The position numbers and the translations under genes were made by a program. Shown here one piece after another: positions 23,459-35,462 of a stretch of DNA of 64,000 nt; the first letter of the stretch is position 1, and each line of letters starts with the position of its first letter. The DNA is from Boswellia sacra (lineage: Eukaryota; Streptophyta; Magnoliopsida; Sapindales; Burseraceae): the NCBI GenBank assembly GCA_013180625.2, contig SNVD02007543.1, positions 116,001 through 180,000 on the forward strand, written 5' to 3'. The notes beneath the pieces were generated by a model. It saw nothing but the letters and a program-made list of their open reading frames with translations. It did no database searches and was not told the origin of the DNA.

Positions 23459-26400
23459 ATGGCCACAAGAACGATTACAGAACTTATTCTTCTGATCAGC
23501 TTCCCTTTATTCTTTGCTTTTCTCTTGCCATGCAGTGGCCAAAACTGCAGGTTCATTGACAATAACAATCCTGGCGGATCAGTCACTAAAATCAAAGGCA
23601 TGTTTGTTTTCGGAAGCTCTCTGGTTGACAATGGCAACAACAACTTCCTTCCAAAATCGGAGACCAAAGCAAACTTCTCGCCATATGGAGTAGACTTCCC
23701 ACAAGGACCTACTGGTAGATTTACAAATGGAAAGAACGTGATCGATCTTCTCGGTGATAAGCTCAAGCTTCCTTTGATTCCAGTTTTTCTTGACCCTTCA
23801 ACTAAGGGAAACAAGATTGTTCAAGGCGTCAACTATGCTTCTGGTGGCTCGGGCATACTAGATAATACTGGCACAATTTCGGTAAGGAAAACTATTCATT
23901 TTAATCGTTGGATTATTGTCAAATTATCAATGATTAAATCATTGTTGTTGTAGCTGGTAAATTGGCCATCTAGAATTAACATAGCATTCTTTTCTTTACC
24001 TTTACATAATTGCTACATTGAATATTGGTCCACTATATCTATTAGTTTTTATTTTTAATAAAATATTTAATAATATATTATTGATTTTGAATTTTATAAA
24101 AGAATATGTGATTGATAATAAACTAAAAATACATTAAAAATGTAAAATATAAAAAATAGTAGTCTAAGAAATCTTGTACATACGTATCTAATATTACACC
24201 TCGCTAAGTCAGGGTTAATAATAAATAATTAAAATTTAATATGTCTTCCTATCACGGAGATTGAAAGAATGAAATAAGTGAGTTGAAAAAAAGTAGAAAA
24301 TTAAAACAAGTCAACATTGGTAATTCAAAAAAATTAAAAATGTAACTATTTGTTGAACATATGGCAAAATATGACTTATTGGCAAGCTTACCTAAGTATT
24401 TTTCCTCCCTAGAGTGATTGCCCTAAGAAGAGATTTGGGTGGGCTTAGCTCCTCCTTCAAATTTAAAAATTTACTTTTACACTCTTAATTTTATTAGATG
24501 TCGATATACCTTCCTTTAGAAAAAAAAAATTAGATTTTATGTTTCATTTTTTCTAATTATTAGCATGTCAAACTTTTAGTGGTTTGTCTTCCTTCACTCT
24601 AGTGTCACACGCAGACCTCTCTTTCATCCTCTTAATATAACTGAAAGATTTATTTTATAATTTAAAACTATGGAAGCTTATCTTACACTTTACCTTTATT
24701 ATTTTATTCATAAATCATATCATAGAATTTTTTTTGATTTGTTTACTCTAATAGAAATATATTTTTCTCTTTGTTATATATAGTTTGTAGCCCATTAATT
24801 TAGTTTTACTAAAGGATACCTATTTCAAGAATTTTTGGTAAACATTAATAGATAATTTTTAGTATAATATAAATTATATATTTTAATTATATCATATCTT
24901 CTCTTTATTATTTATTTGTATCAATTAGTATAAAAATTAACAAAAATCATTAAGAAAATTATGTTTGCCATTTTTTATTATTTTTCTTTGTTCATAGTCT
25001 TTTCATAAAAAGTAATGTTTATTAAGAATTTTTTTTGTACATGATTTTGAAGGTATATTTTAAAAGAAAATTTACTTTTAATTTTGACATCATTTCTAAT
25101 AATTGAAAATAAGGTTATCTTGAAATTAATTTTTAAGATTGCTTGCAAATCTCAAACTTTGAATTAAAATAATAATGTTTGGAATTATAAAGCAGAATTG
25201 GCAATGATAATTATGCAACACTTTTGAAATATGAATACTCCTTGGGGCCCCCTCTCTTAAGTAAAAGCATGGTCTGTCATTGTCCGCCTAAACAATAACA
25301 AAACCATGTAGGTTATAGCGATATTAGTGAAGTAATTAAATTGAGATAACTAATTAACGTATAGCTGATACAAGACATCATTATCATATGTATAATTTAT
25401 TTTTTCATTTAACTTTTACTTTGTCAAATAGTATTGAAGATGAATTGCTGCATGCTGGGCTGCTGCGCGAGACCTTGTCGAATTTTTCTTTTGCTCTTTT
25501 TTTCCCCTTTAAATCCTAGCACTTGACATCGAAGGTTAAAGTAGCCTATGTTTAACGTAAGATCCCACATAAGTAGAACATATAAACATATAGTTGATTA
25601 TAATTAATGAGAACCAACATGAATTTTTTCTAATCCTTTCAACTCTGATCAATTTGTGTTTGCTTTTTTTTTTTTTTTAATCATGCCATCTAAGGGAAGT
25701 TCTCTTTTTTCTTTTTTTTTTAATTCTGAAAGTTTTGGATTTATCTGAAAATTAAATAAATATGTATGCATAATGTCAATGACATTTTTTTCTTCTTTTT
25801 TGAATTTTAATAAATCTGAAAATTATTTATTCTTATTCTTAGCTGGAACTACTTTATGAATAGTTATTTGATCATTTGATAGGACCGTCTCAAAGTCAAT
25901 TAAATTGGAATATTTACAAGATCGGATATTGGAAATTAATTCAAGATGACTTATTTTACTATATCTTGGTTAGTTAGTGTATATTAAAATAAATATGGAT
26001 TTAGTGATCATAAGTTTTGAATTAGAATTATCTAATTTGTTTTAATATTATTAGTTTAAATTATTTGGGTGGAATTAATTGTCAATTATAAAGTTTTGTA
26101 ATTTGTCAATTTTGATTAAAAATTAGTATTTTGTTGTTTTCTTCTGTTACTTGATCTAGCTTATAATTAGCATTTTTCAGGGTCAAGTAATCCCTCTAAA
26201 TCAACAAATAAGGAACTTCGAGAAAGTGACCTTGCCAGACTTGGAAGCTCAACTGGGCTGCCCCAGCAGGAGTTCATTACCCAACTACTTGTTTGTAGTG
26301 GGAGTTGGAGGCAACGATTACTCATTCAACTACTTCTTGAGCCCAAGTATCGATCTTGCAGCCTTCACTGACACTCTTATCAGCTCACTCTCTCAGCAGC

Positions 26401-27753
26401 TCCAGGTAAATTCTATATTTCAAGACTCAATTAGTGATGGCAAATTTACGACCCATACGCGAGTTGGAACCATGCATATGATATTTAGTTACATATTGTT
26501 ACGTAATTCATGTATTTAGAATTTTTTTTTGGGTCAATTTGACTACAGTCTCTCCCTTTGATTAGCCTTCTTTTGAAGGTACAATTGAATATTTAAAACT
26601 TACAACTAATAACATTTGACGAAGACTTCAATTTGGCTGTTGTGATTTTGGGAAAAGTTTAAGGAGGATTTATATGGTTGTTCATCAATCCTTATATTTG
26701 TGATATTTGTCTAATCAAATAAAATTTCGTCGTATATATACGGTGACATAATTTACTTCACGAAGCATGTTATACATCCACCCTATCCAAGATCTTTCGT
26801 TTCAGAGTTTTATAGAAAAGGAGAATCCAATGGTATCAATGCACACACACTTAAAAGTAATATTTGTTGAATTAAATGTGACACTTTCAATAACTTTATG
26901 CGACAATCAAATGAAGCACTACATTGCTTAATTGAATGATATCAAAACTAAATGTGTTGACATTGCAGAAGTTGTACAGTTTAGGAGGACGTAAATTTAT
27001 CTTGATGTCGGTAAACCCACTTGGATGTTACCCCTACGTTAGTCGATTCAAGCTAATGGGTTTGGATGAGTGCGTAGGACCTATGAACAAGGCAGCTGAA
27101 CTCTTCAATACTCGGTTGAAGTTGATGATCGATGATGTCAAGCGACGCCAATCAAGGCCTTTTTCTACTCTTGTTCTTATTAACTCATACAAGACTATCA
27201 GGGACATCCTTGCAAATCCTCAATCCAGTGGTATATATGATTATTTTTAATTTCGTCTTAATTTGATGAAAAAATTATAAACTTCTGACATCAATGGTAC
27301 ATATATAAAATGAGGTTAATTAGTTATGTTACAATGCCATATAATAAAATGAAACGTCACACTTGTAATCAACTTATTATCATATCCTAAATTTAAATTT
27401 CAAATACAAGGTTTTGTATTATATAAATATGATATTTCAAATTAGAAGAGCAGATTTAATCATATATGGGGTCGTGCATATAGCTTTATCAATTGAAATT
27501 GAAGTGATTTACTTTTACAGGATTTAACGTCACAAGAATTTCTTGTTGCGAAGCAAAGACAATGATTGAGGGGGGAACTGGAGTTTTTTGCAGGAGAGGA
27601 GGCCGAGTTTGTACAGAAAGGAACAATCATGTTTTCTTTGATGGATTGCATCCAACAGAAGCTGTGAATATTCAGATAGCAAACAAGGCTTTTACTTCTA
27701 ATCTGAAGGATGATGTTTATCCTATTAATGTCCAACAATTGGCAGCACTTTAG
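23459..27753 (+). CDS. GDSL esterase/lipase B (SGNH hydrolase), four exons
   Basis: Exons 23459-23881, 26181-26405, 26969-27230 and 27521-27753 join without a stop into 380 residues; intron phases 0, 0, 1 are the same as in A and C. The signal peptide covers about residues 1-27. SGNH blocks: Ser54 in FVFGSSLVD, NYASGGSGILDNTG, Asn186 in GVGGNDY, Asp344 and His347 in FFDGLHPTEA. Exon 4 contains five extra codons (around KTMIE) relative to A and C, and exon 2 has two fewer. Introns 1-3 are 2.3, 0.56 and 0.29 kb with no recognised transposon. Probably a secreted ester hydrolase of unknown substrate; the promoter lacks the TATA box seen in A and C. Confidence 0.9.
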
Positions 27754-28065
27754 ATTTCTTGCCTTACTTCATTTGATATACTATATTTCAAATAAACTTT
27801 AATTGCTCGCTTTACTAGGTGATCCTCTTGTTAATTAGATGGCTAATCTGGATCAAACCGTCTGTTGTAGTGGAACTTACTAGGTATAATATTAAACATA
27901 TTAGCATGTGAAATGTTTTGTTACCGAATTTCTACTGTTATTATTACTGCTATTTGATGTTTCTTCTAGCAATATATCTAATCAAACAGCTGCTCTAATT
28001 TAATTGAGCTTCACTTGTAGACTACTAAAACACATTTATAGGTTTTAATGCTTAGAGACTATATA
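27754..28065. other. 3' flank of gene B
   Basis: No gene. The sequence just after the stop resembles that after gene C (61008-61260), with the shared GTTAATTAGATGGCTA block, so the duplication unit extends past the stop codon. Confidence 0.5.
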
Positions 28066-28381
28066 TGTAACATCCCACATCGCTTGGGAATAAGATGTGA
28101 AATGAGTTTATATACTTTGTGAGTTTCTTAACCTATTGGAGGCTTTTTGTGTTTGCAAAGTCTGAAAGCAAAGCCATAACGAACTATGTGTCCAAAGCAA
28201 ATAATATTTGACAGTAGGCCAGGCTATTAGGCTTCGCGCATGGTTGAGGACCACCTTTGAAAGGTTTATGGGACCACAAAGTGCCACATTCAGGTCGGAA
28301 TGTTACAAAATAAACATTATGGGACCACTTTTGAAAGGTTTATGGGACCATGAAGTGCCACATTCAGGTCGGGATGTTACA
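28066..28381 (+). mobile_element. TRIM-family solo LTR with duplicated end
   Basis: Starts TGTAACATCCCACATCGC and ends GATGTTACA, the same termini as the TRIM LTRs at 29292 and 55214, with the CCGAAAGCAAA-like, CAAATAATAT-like and GGCCAGGCTATTAGGC-like interior. The end is doubled: a first GTTACA terminus at 28307, then a 74-bp copy of the last part ending at 28381. Flanks ATATA and AAATA differ at one base, so a target-site duplication is only possible. Confidence 0.7.
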
Positions 28382-29291
28382 AAATAAACATTATGGGGTA
28401 ACTTTTTCGACTTGAATCATCTCTTTATCCTAATACCTTACTTTACTTGAGCAAAAACAATGTTTTAACAAGTAATTGTTGGAGAAGAATTTACATGCCA
28501 CCATACATATATATTTCACAATATTCTCCAGCATAACTTTATCATTTCAATTTTTCCAAAGTGGGATTGTCTCCTACCTAATGCACATCTAAGTTTTAAG
28601 AGATTTATGTGTGATCTTTATCAAAATCGTATGGTGGAAAATTAATTTTTTATTTTGTGGCATATAAGAGGGCAGACCAAATCTTTTCCTTATTTGAATT
28701 TTACCTTAAAAAAATTCGAGGCATTATTTGTGGTTGATAGACGATATTGAAAAAAAGAGAAAATAAAATAAATGAACATCATGCAATAGCATCATAATCA
28801 AATCCAAGTCCATCAAGTGAGTTGATCAATCTGCTCTTGTCCAGATCAAGTATTCTGTTAATTAATTTGATTAATGACCATCTTTGTAGAATCAGGCGCT
28901 TGCCTAGTTGGAACATGCAATAAGAGGACATATGATGAACAGTTAAATGTGCATGTTTAACAAAAGCTTAATTTATCATGTTACACAAATTGTGTCATTA
29001 AATTCCTCAACTTAAGCATATTTATAGTTTTTGCATCTTTTGAATTGGTTTCATCTTAATTTCAATTTTTTATGCAGGTTCGGTAAAATAGACATAACTT
29101 TCTATTTATAGATCAGAATGGTGCAAATCTTGATTTGGTGGAAAGCTGATTAAATTATCTACAAAATTGTATTTCATAAGAATCATGAAATTCGAGCGTC
29201 TAATAGACCAAAAATGGGCTTCAATTGAACCTATCTGCAGTTCGGCCCAGCCTAACCATGCCTCCATATTTTGACCATACCACTTGATATA
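28382..29291. other. AT-rich intergenic DNA
   Basis: No gene or element recognised. The first part, a GGTGGAAA-type block and a GGCATATAAGA block near 28670, resembles the 3' flank of gene C near 61520-61560, so it is probably the outer end of the duplication unit. Confidence 0.4.
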
Positions 29292-30098
29292 TGTAACATT
29301 CCATATCGCTTGGGAATATGATGTGATATGTGCTTAAATATCTTGTAAGCTCCTTAAGCTGTTGGAGGCCTTTTGGGTTGCAAAGTCCGAAAGCAAAATC
29401 GTGACAAACTGTGTGTCCAAAGTGGACAATATCCAACAGTGGGCCGGGGTATTGGGCTTTGCACACGCATGAGGGCCACCTCTTGAGACTTTGTGGGGGC
29501 CACCTTTCAAAGACGTGAATGGGGTCACTGTTTGAGACTGTGTGGGGGCCACCGCTTGAGGGTTTATGGGGACCGCAAAGTGTCACACATAGTGCAAAGT
29601 GTCACATGCGAGACCACGAAGTGTCACATGCAGGTCGGGATGTTACAAATGGTATCAGAGCCTAGCCCAATCAGAAGTGTGGGATGTCACCCTAAGGATA
29701 TAAGCCCAATCAAGCGATGAATGTAACATCCCACATCGCTTAAGAATATGATGTGATATGTGTTTAATTATCTTGTGAGCTCCTTAAGCTATTGGATACC
29801 TTTTGGATTGCAAAACCCGAAAGCAAAACCGTGACGGACTTTGTATCCAAGGCGAACAATATCCAACAGTGGGTCGGGGTATTGGGCTTTGCACACGCAT
29901 GGGGGTCACCTCTTGAGACTTTGTGGGGGCTACATCTCGAAGGTGCGCATGGGGGCCACCGTTTGAGACTGTGTGGGGGCCACTGCTTGAGGGTTTATGG
30001 GGACCACAAAGTGCCACACATAGTGTAAAGTGTCACATGTGAGACCACAAAGTGACACACATAAGTGCAAAGTGTCACATACGGGTCGGGATGTTACA
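29292..30098 (+). mobile_element. Complete TRIM retrotransposon (miniature LTR element)
   Basis: Two LTRs (29292-29647 and 29722-30098), each starting TGTAACAT and ending GGGATGTTACA, enclose only 74 bp. The internal part starts with the initiator-tRNA primer-binding site TGGTATCAGAGCC (29650-29662). A perfect 5-bp target-site duplication ATATA lies at 29287-29291 and 30099-30103. It codes for nothing; frames in either direction here are read through repeats. Such elements depend on proteins from other LTR retrotransposons. Confidence 0.92.
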
Positions 30099-32079
30099 AT
30101 ATACATATCCAAATTGTATAATTCAAGATGTTCTAGAAACTGAGAGAAATATTTACAACTTTCATGAAGACATGGGATCAAAATTATTAATATTTCAGTG
30201 TCAAAATTGACATGGGATCAAAATTATTAATATTTCAGTGTCAAAATTGGTAGCCAAAGTCGGTGCACATGATTATCCAAATTGTCAACAATTGCCTCCT
30301 TTATAATTTGACTGTACAACTTTTCCGTAACAAAAGAGCAGGTTACATTGGACTATGTAGCTTCGTCCTGGCTGACAACTGAATGCTGACTTTGATCACA
30401 AATACGATTATAATTACAATGAACTCTAACAAACTCTTGCCTATAATTAACTACATTTGAGTTCCATGCGTAGCTAAGGTTGCCCTCTATTAAATTCAAT
30501 TGGAATTACACAATTTGGTGATTTGGCATTACATTGCATGCATGTGATTCTATTTTTTCTTTTCCAATTATTTTAACGCATGAGAGGTATGGATGACCCC
30601 CTTGACTCGATGCAAGGGGGGGCTGATTTACGAGCCTAGCTTTCTGGAAATAATATGCCTTAAATTATATTTTACTTGCAATACTGTCATATGTTACATT
30701 CATTCTATTTACGAATATGTAATTTTTAATTACTCTTTATTTACCATCCTACCACTATGTAAATTTTTCTCTCATCCTTTTATATTTTTGAAATGATAAC
30801 GAAGAATATGTCCACATTCTTTCCACATCAGTATTGAAATATATTTTAAACGGGTTGACATATTCTTTTCTCCACATTAACAGTTCCTCGTATCTATCTC
30901 ATCTCTCTTTTAACCTCTAAATAGTAAAGACTAAGGAAAATTTGGTTCCTAATTTAGGAAATATTTATTAATATTTCCATTCAAAAAGATGAAAGGAGAT
31001 TGGAGCTGTAACTTATACAATATTATTCTCAATCTTATCTAATTACTTTGGTTAAATTTAGAGCTTAATTTGTACAATATTTTGATCTATGACTTTTTTA
31101 AATATATTATTATCTTATTTTAATCTTTCATTTATTATTCAATGTTGTTAGCCTGTGTGTTGTACATTGATTTTTTTTTTTGGTCGATTAATGGTTTACA
31201 TTTTAGAAGGAGACAAATAAAATAAAATAAAATACTAATGAAAAATGGGACCTCGCATACAAATAGAATAACATTATGAAATACTAGTGGAAAGGGACAA
31301 CATAAAATTTCCAAATCCTGTAGCAAACAATTTTTTCTCTCATGCAGGGAGTGTTCTTCGTTACCAGAGGCATGCACTCCCCAAATTAGTTTACGAGTTA
31401 GTCATAGAATAAATTGTATATATGCTAATTTGTTTGGCCCAAATTTTAATAGATATTAGGGAAAAGTTTAATTTTTTATTTCACTAGAGTAATAATTTTT
31501 TAAATAGTTGGAAAAAAATTTACTATATTATATTTGTGTTTTATGGTTATTTAGTACTTTGGTTTTTTTTTTCCTTTAATCTATTTTCTTCTACTTCTAT
31601 TACAACTTTTTATTTGCCTTTACTATTTATTTTTGCATGGAATATTTATTTTAAGGGGAGGTTCGCTATGTTTCACACTCTATTAAGTGCAAATTTTAAT
31701 TAATAAAATATTTTTGTATCATTGAGATCCCTTTAATAGAATCTTACATTCTAAACATTTTAATCTAGCTTGACAGGAAAAAGTTTTCTAGGTCCACTTC
31801 TAACTCAGTTTCATTTTTCTTTTGTTTGTTTTAATAAATCTTTTTATAGTTCGACGGAGGTTATTTTATGGAAAAGAAGATTATGTTGGGGATATCCCCA
31901 TTCATGGACAAGGATGAGAATTGTCATCCCCAGTCTCACCTAGCTTTCTTGATCTACCCTACCTAGACTATATCTTTTATATTGTCTACACATACATATA
32001 TAGACTTGCTAACTTAATAAAAGAATACAAAAAGGATGAATTTATTGAATTGTGTTGTGATTACTTTTGAAATTATGAG
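30099..32079. other. AT-rich intergenic DNA
   Basis: No gene seen. A 39-bp sequence starting GACATGGGATC is tandemly doubled at about 30170-30247. The rest is AT-rich with poly-A/T runs. Confidence 0.55.
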
Positions 32080-32766
32080 GTGAAATGAATAAAATCTAAT
32101 ATTATTTCTTAAATTTAATAGTGGAATGAATATAAACCCATCAAATACAAAATAATTGAATTGAATTATTTGTTATCTTCATGAAATTTTTTCTTTTCAT
32201 ATTTCTTTCCTTCAAAATGTACCCTTTGTCTTATGTGTCATATAGCTAATTTCAACTTACCAAACTTCAACGTAATTTTTAGAAATGATAAGATAAGATT
32301 AGAATATGATTTTGAAATTTACTTGGATTTAATAGTTTAGAATTACGACATCTTTCAAAAAATGTCTACTTTTGTTATTAAATTGCTTCACTTAAATCAT
32401 GATATATACATGGTCAATATGCACTTCTTTCCTGCTTTTTTTGTTTTGTAGTGTGAAACATAAATATATGAAAAGAAAAAGATAGAAATATAGTATTTTG
32501 AGATGCTTTAGATTTGTAAAATCAATTACAGATCTCATACTTAGTTAAGATTTATTATCATTTGTAGTTAGAGGTGACATGGGTGGCCTGGCCTGACCTG
32601 GTATTGTAGCACCTGGCCTCCTACCAGGCTAGGCCGAGGCCAAGAGCTTGGGCCTGCAGGCCGGCCTATTATGCCTGGCCTTCTGTAGCCCACTATGCAA
32701 GAGAGTAATAATTTTTTTTAAATAACAAATAAGCCTCTAATTTTACATTTTATTAGGTTAATAATA

Positions 32767-34047
32767 GGGCAATCATCCGAAAATACCTTAAGGTGTGGAA
32801 AATTATTGCTCGCTCCTAGGTAACAGCTGTTACTATAGTGATACAGTAATGCTACAGTAACGTCTGTGTTAGTCCTTCGATTGTACCATAACTGTTCCCT
32901 AAGGTTTGACATTTTTAATCAAACACTTTCTCAATCTTCAAGAAATACATCACAAAAACCTCTAATTAACAAAAACCGTTTGCTAACCTGACGATAGAAG
33001 AAGGGTAAATTTGTCAATTAATTAAAACCAATAAAAAAATCAACACAGCCACCGTCCAAAAATTTAAACGCCATAGCCACCAACATCCCCCGTTGAAACC
33101 AGCCACACACCTACAGAACCACCACCACCCCAAAAAGCCCATCCGCCAACGAAGTCTTCTTCTCCTCCACTGGCTTCTCACTGATTGGCTGCTTCTCCGC
33201 TCGCTTCTCACTGAAGTCTTCTTCTCTTCCGCTGGCTTCTCGCAATGGTAGCTGTAGACGCATGACGAGCTGGTGGATGCCGGAAAGCCTAGTGACACAG
33301 TTGAGGTGAAACCACAATATATCATGTTCTATGATCTGAAGAAGGTTCCTGATTTTTTTCTTTTACCATCCGATTAGCTTCCTTCTGTTTCAAAACAGAT
33401 GACTGGGATTTACAGGGCTATAAGCATTAGAGTTGGGCCAATGCAGAGAACTGTGAAATCATTATTTAAGGCATGCATTTTATCTTTCTTCGCAAGATGT
33501 TAGTCCCCTTAATATTATATATTCTAAATGTAAAGATTTCTTTCTTTTGATTGCGGACGTACATTGACTGTCTTCATATTAAAAAAACTGACAAGTCAAG
33601 TTTGCTGGTTGAGGATCATATGGAAGTCTCTTTCTTCCTGGGATGGTTCTTTTATTTTTGTTTTTTGCGAGAAGTCAGTCGACAAGAAGCCAGCAAATGA
33701 GAAGAAGACTTCGGTGAGAAGGTGAGAAGCCAACGGAGGTTAAGAAGACGACTTCGGTGGCAGAAGGGGCTTTTGGGGTGGTGGTGGGTTGTTCCATGGG
33801 TGCGTGGCTGGTTTAAATGGGGGACGCTGGTCGCTGTAGCGGTTGAATTGTTGGGTGGTGGCTGTGTTTTTTTTTTTTTTTTTTAATGAGTTTTAATTAA
33901 TTTACTCATCTACCCTTCTATCTTTAGATTAACAAATCATTGCTTTCAATTAGTGGTGTTTGTGATGTATTTCTAAAAGTTTAAGGAAGTGTTTAATTAA
34001 AAATGTCTGATTTTTCAAACCTTAGAAGTAGTTTATGATGATTACCC
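32767..34047 (+). mobile_element. Mutator-like element with long inverted arms carrying an MCM4 fragment (Pack-MULE)
   Basis: Long inverted arms, about 470 bp left and about 400 bp right, share landmarks in inverted order: GGG(C/T)AATCATC, CTAAGGTTTGA, CATTTTTAAT, AAATACATCACAAA, AATTAATTAAAAC, ACACAGCCACC, AAACCAGCCAC, CACCACCCCAAAA and GAAGTCTTCTTCTC. The flanks are GTTAATAAT (32757-32765) and GTTAATAAA (34048-34056), a 9-bp target duplication with one mismatch, the Mutator size. The left arm has an extra piece of about 110 bp. Between the arms (about 33255-33628) lies a captured fragment of a cellular gene. No transposase is present. Confidence 0.8.
33261..33625 (+). pseudogene. MCM4: Captured fragment of an MCM4 DNA-replication helicase gene, with introns
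   Basis: Three coding pieces read in order: HDELVDAGKPSDTVE (33261-33305), MTGIYRAISIRVGPMQ and onward to SLFK (33399-33470), and TYIDCLHIKKTDKSS and onward (33557-33625). These match the MCM4 N-terminal/OB-fold region known from plants (HDKLVDAGKPGD, EVTGIYRA, VGPxxRTVKS, FKTYIDCLHIKK). Between them lie two retained introns: the first has GT and AG ends, while the second has GC at its 5' end and TGCGG where TGCAG is expected. MCM4 is one subunit of the MCM2-7 helicase; this piece is far too small to work and has no own start or stop. It is flanked by MULE arms on both sides. Confidence 0.85.
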
Positions 34048-35462
34048 GTTAATAAAATAATCTTTATTAATAATATAATAATATTTCTTTCAAATTATTT
34101 TCAGTGTTGTCTCTTAAATTATTGTCAATTTATTTTAGACTTCTATTAGTAATAAAATAAAGTATTTGGTTATATAACTATTATCAATTAATATCTCTTA
34201 AATTATTTTTAATTGTATTTTAAAATTTTTATTAATAATATAAAGTCTTTTTCAAATTATTTTTAAGTGTTGTCTTTTAGATTACTATAAATTTATGTAA
34301 TTTTATACTAATAATAAAATAAAAATTTTGAATTATGTAAATAATAACAAAAATATGAATTAAAAAATCTAATATTATTTCTTAAATTTAATGGTGGAAT
34401 AAATATAAACCCATCAAATACAAAATAATTGAATTGAATTATTTGTTATTTTCATGAAATTTTTTCTTCTAATATTTCTTTCCTTCAAAACGTACCCTTT
34501 GTCTCTTGTGTCCTATAGTTAATTTCAACTTACCAAACTTCAACGTAATTTTTAGAAATGATAAGGTAAAATTGGAATATGATTTTGAAATTTACTTGGA
34601 TTTAATAGTTTTAGAATTATGACATCTTTCAAAAAATGTCTTTTATTACTAAATTGCTTCGCTTAAATCTTGATACATGGTCAATATGCACTTCTTTTCT
34701 AATTTTTTTTTTTGGTTTTTTAGTGTGAAATATAAATATATGAAAGGAAAAGTGTCTATAGAAATATAGTCTTTCGAGATGCTTTAGATTTGTAAAATCA
34801 ATTACAGATTTCATACTCAAAGTTTAATCAAAAGATTTATTATCATTTTTTATAGTTGGCGGTGGCCTGTGTGGCCTGGCCTGACCTGCTAATGTAGCAC
34901 TTGGCCTCCTAACAGGGTAGGCCGAGGCCGAGAGCTTAGGCCTGTAGGCTGGCCTGTTGAGCCTAGCCTGGCCTGACCTTCTGTAGCCAACTGATTAAGA
35001 AAATAATAGTTTTTTTCAAAAACAAATAAGCCTCGAATTTTACATTGCACTTGTATTAATAAAATAATAATTATTATTAATACGATAATCTTTCTTTTAA
35101 ATTGTTGTCAATGTTGTCTCTTAAATTATTTTCAATTTATTTTAGACTTCTATTAATAATAAAATGAAGTATTTTGTCATAAAACTATTGTTAATTAATC
35201 TCTCTTAAATTATTTTTAAAAGTAGTTTAAAATTTTTATTAATAATATAAATTATTTTTTAGTGTTGTCTTTTAGATTACTATCAATTTATATAATTTTA
35301 TACTAATAATAAAAGATTATGTAAATAATAACAAAAATATAAATTAAAAAATTAGGTGGCCTGGCCTGTTTACTGTGCAAGCCTGGCCTGGTCTGTAGGC
35401 CTGCAAAGCCCATAGAAACTTGGCCTAACCTGCCCAGCCCATACTTTTGCCATCTGTAGTTA

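Larger units (their letters stand above)
32089..35454. repeat. Tandem duplication of a segment with a hAT-like MITE, one copy interrupted by a MULE
   Basis: The block starting AAAATCTAATATTATTTC at about 32089 is repeated from about 34366. Both copies pass through AATATAAACCCATCAAAT, TTTTAGAAATGATAAG and the GGCCTGGCCTGACCT region. Without the MULE the unit is about 1 kb. The junction near 34360 lies in A-rich sequence shared by both ends. A third, related copy without the MITE is at 53640-54070. Confidence 0.75.
32571..35454. mobile_element. hAT-like MITE split and partly repeated by the tandem duplication
   Basis: The left end GAGGTGACATGGGTGGCCTGG and the inverted right end GATGGCAAAAGTATGGGC (35454 backwards) are flanked by the 8-bp duplication TGTAGTTA at 32563-32570 and 35455-35462, as expected for hAT. 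The single intact-length copy is about 34864-35454 (about 590 bp). 32571-32756 plus 34048-34360 is the first, 3'-cut copy. It is rich in GGCCTGGCC-type motifs at both ends. The paralogous segment at about 54005 lacks it (empty site). Confidence 0.65.

Noticed and set aside
29650..29662. TGGTATCAGAGCC as part of a tRNA gene
   Set aside because: It is only the 13-bp primer-binding site; no cloverleaf sequence surrounds it.
29221..30181. Several frames on both strands around 29.2-30.2 kb
   Set aside because: All are read through the GC-richer TRIM LTRs, which are noncoding.
33014..33325. Minus frames rich in Arg, Ser and Trp
   Set aside because: They lie in the left MULE arm and partly antisense to the MCM4 fragment; repeat translation only.
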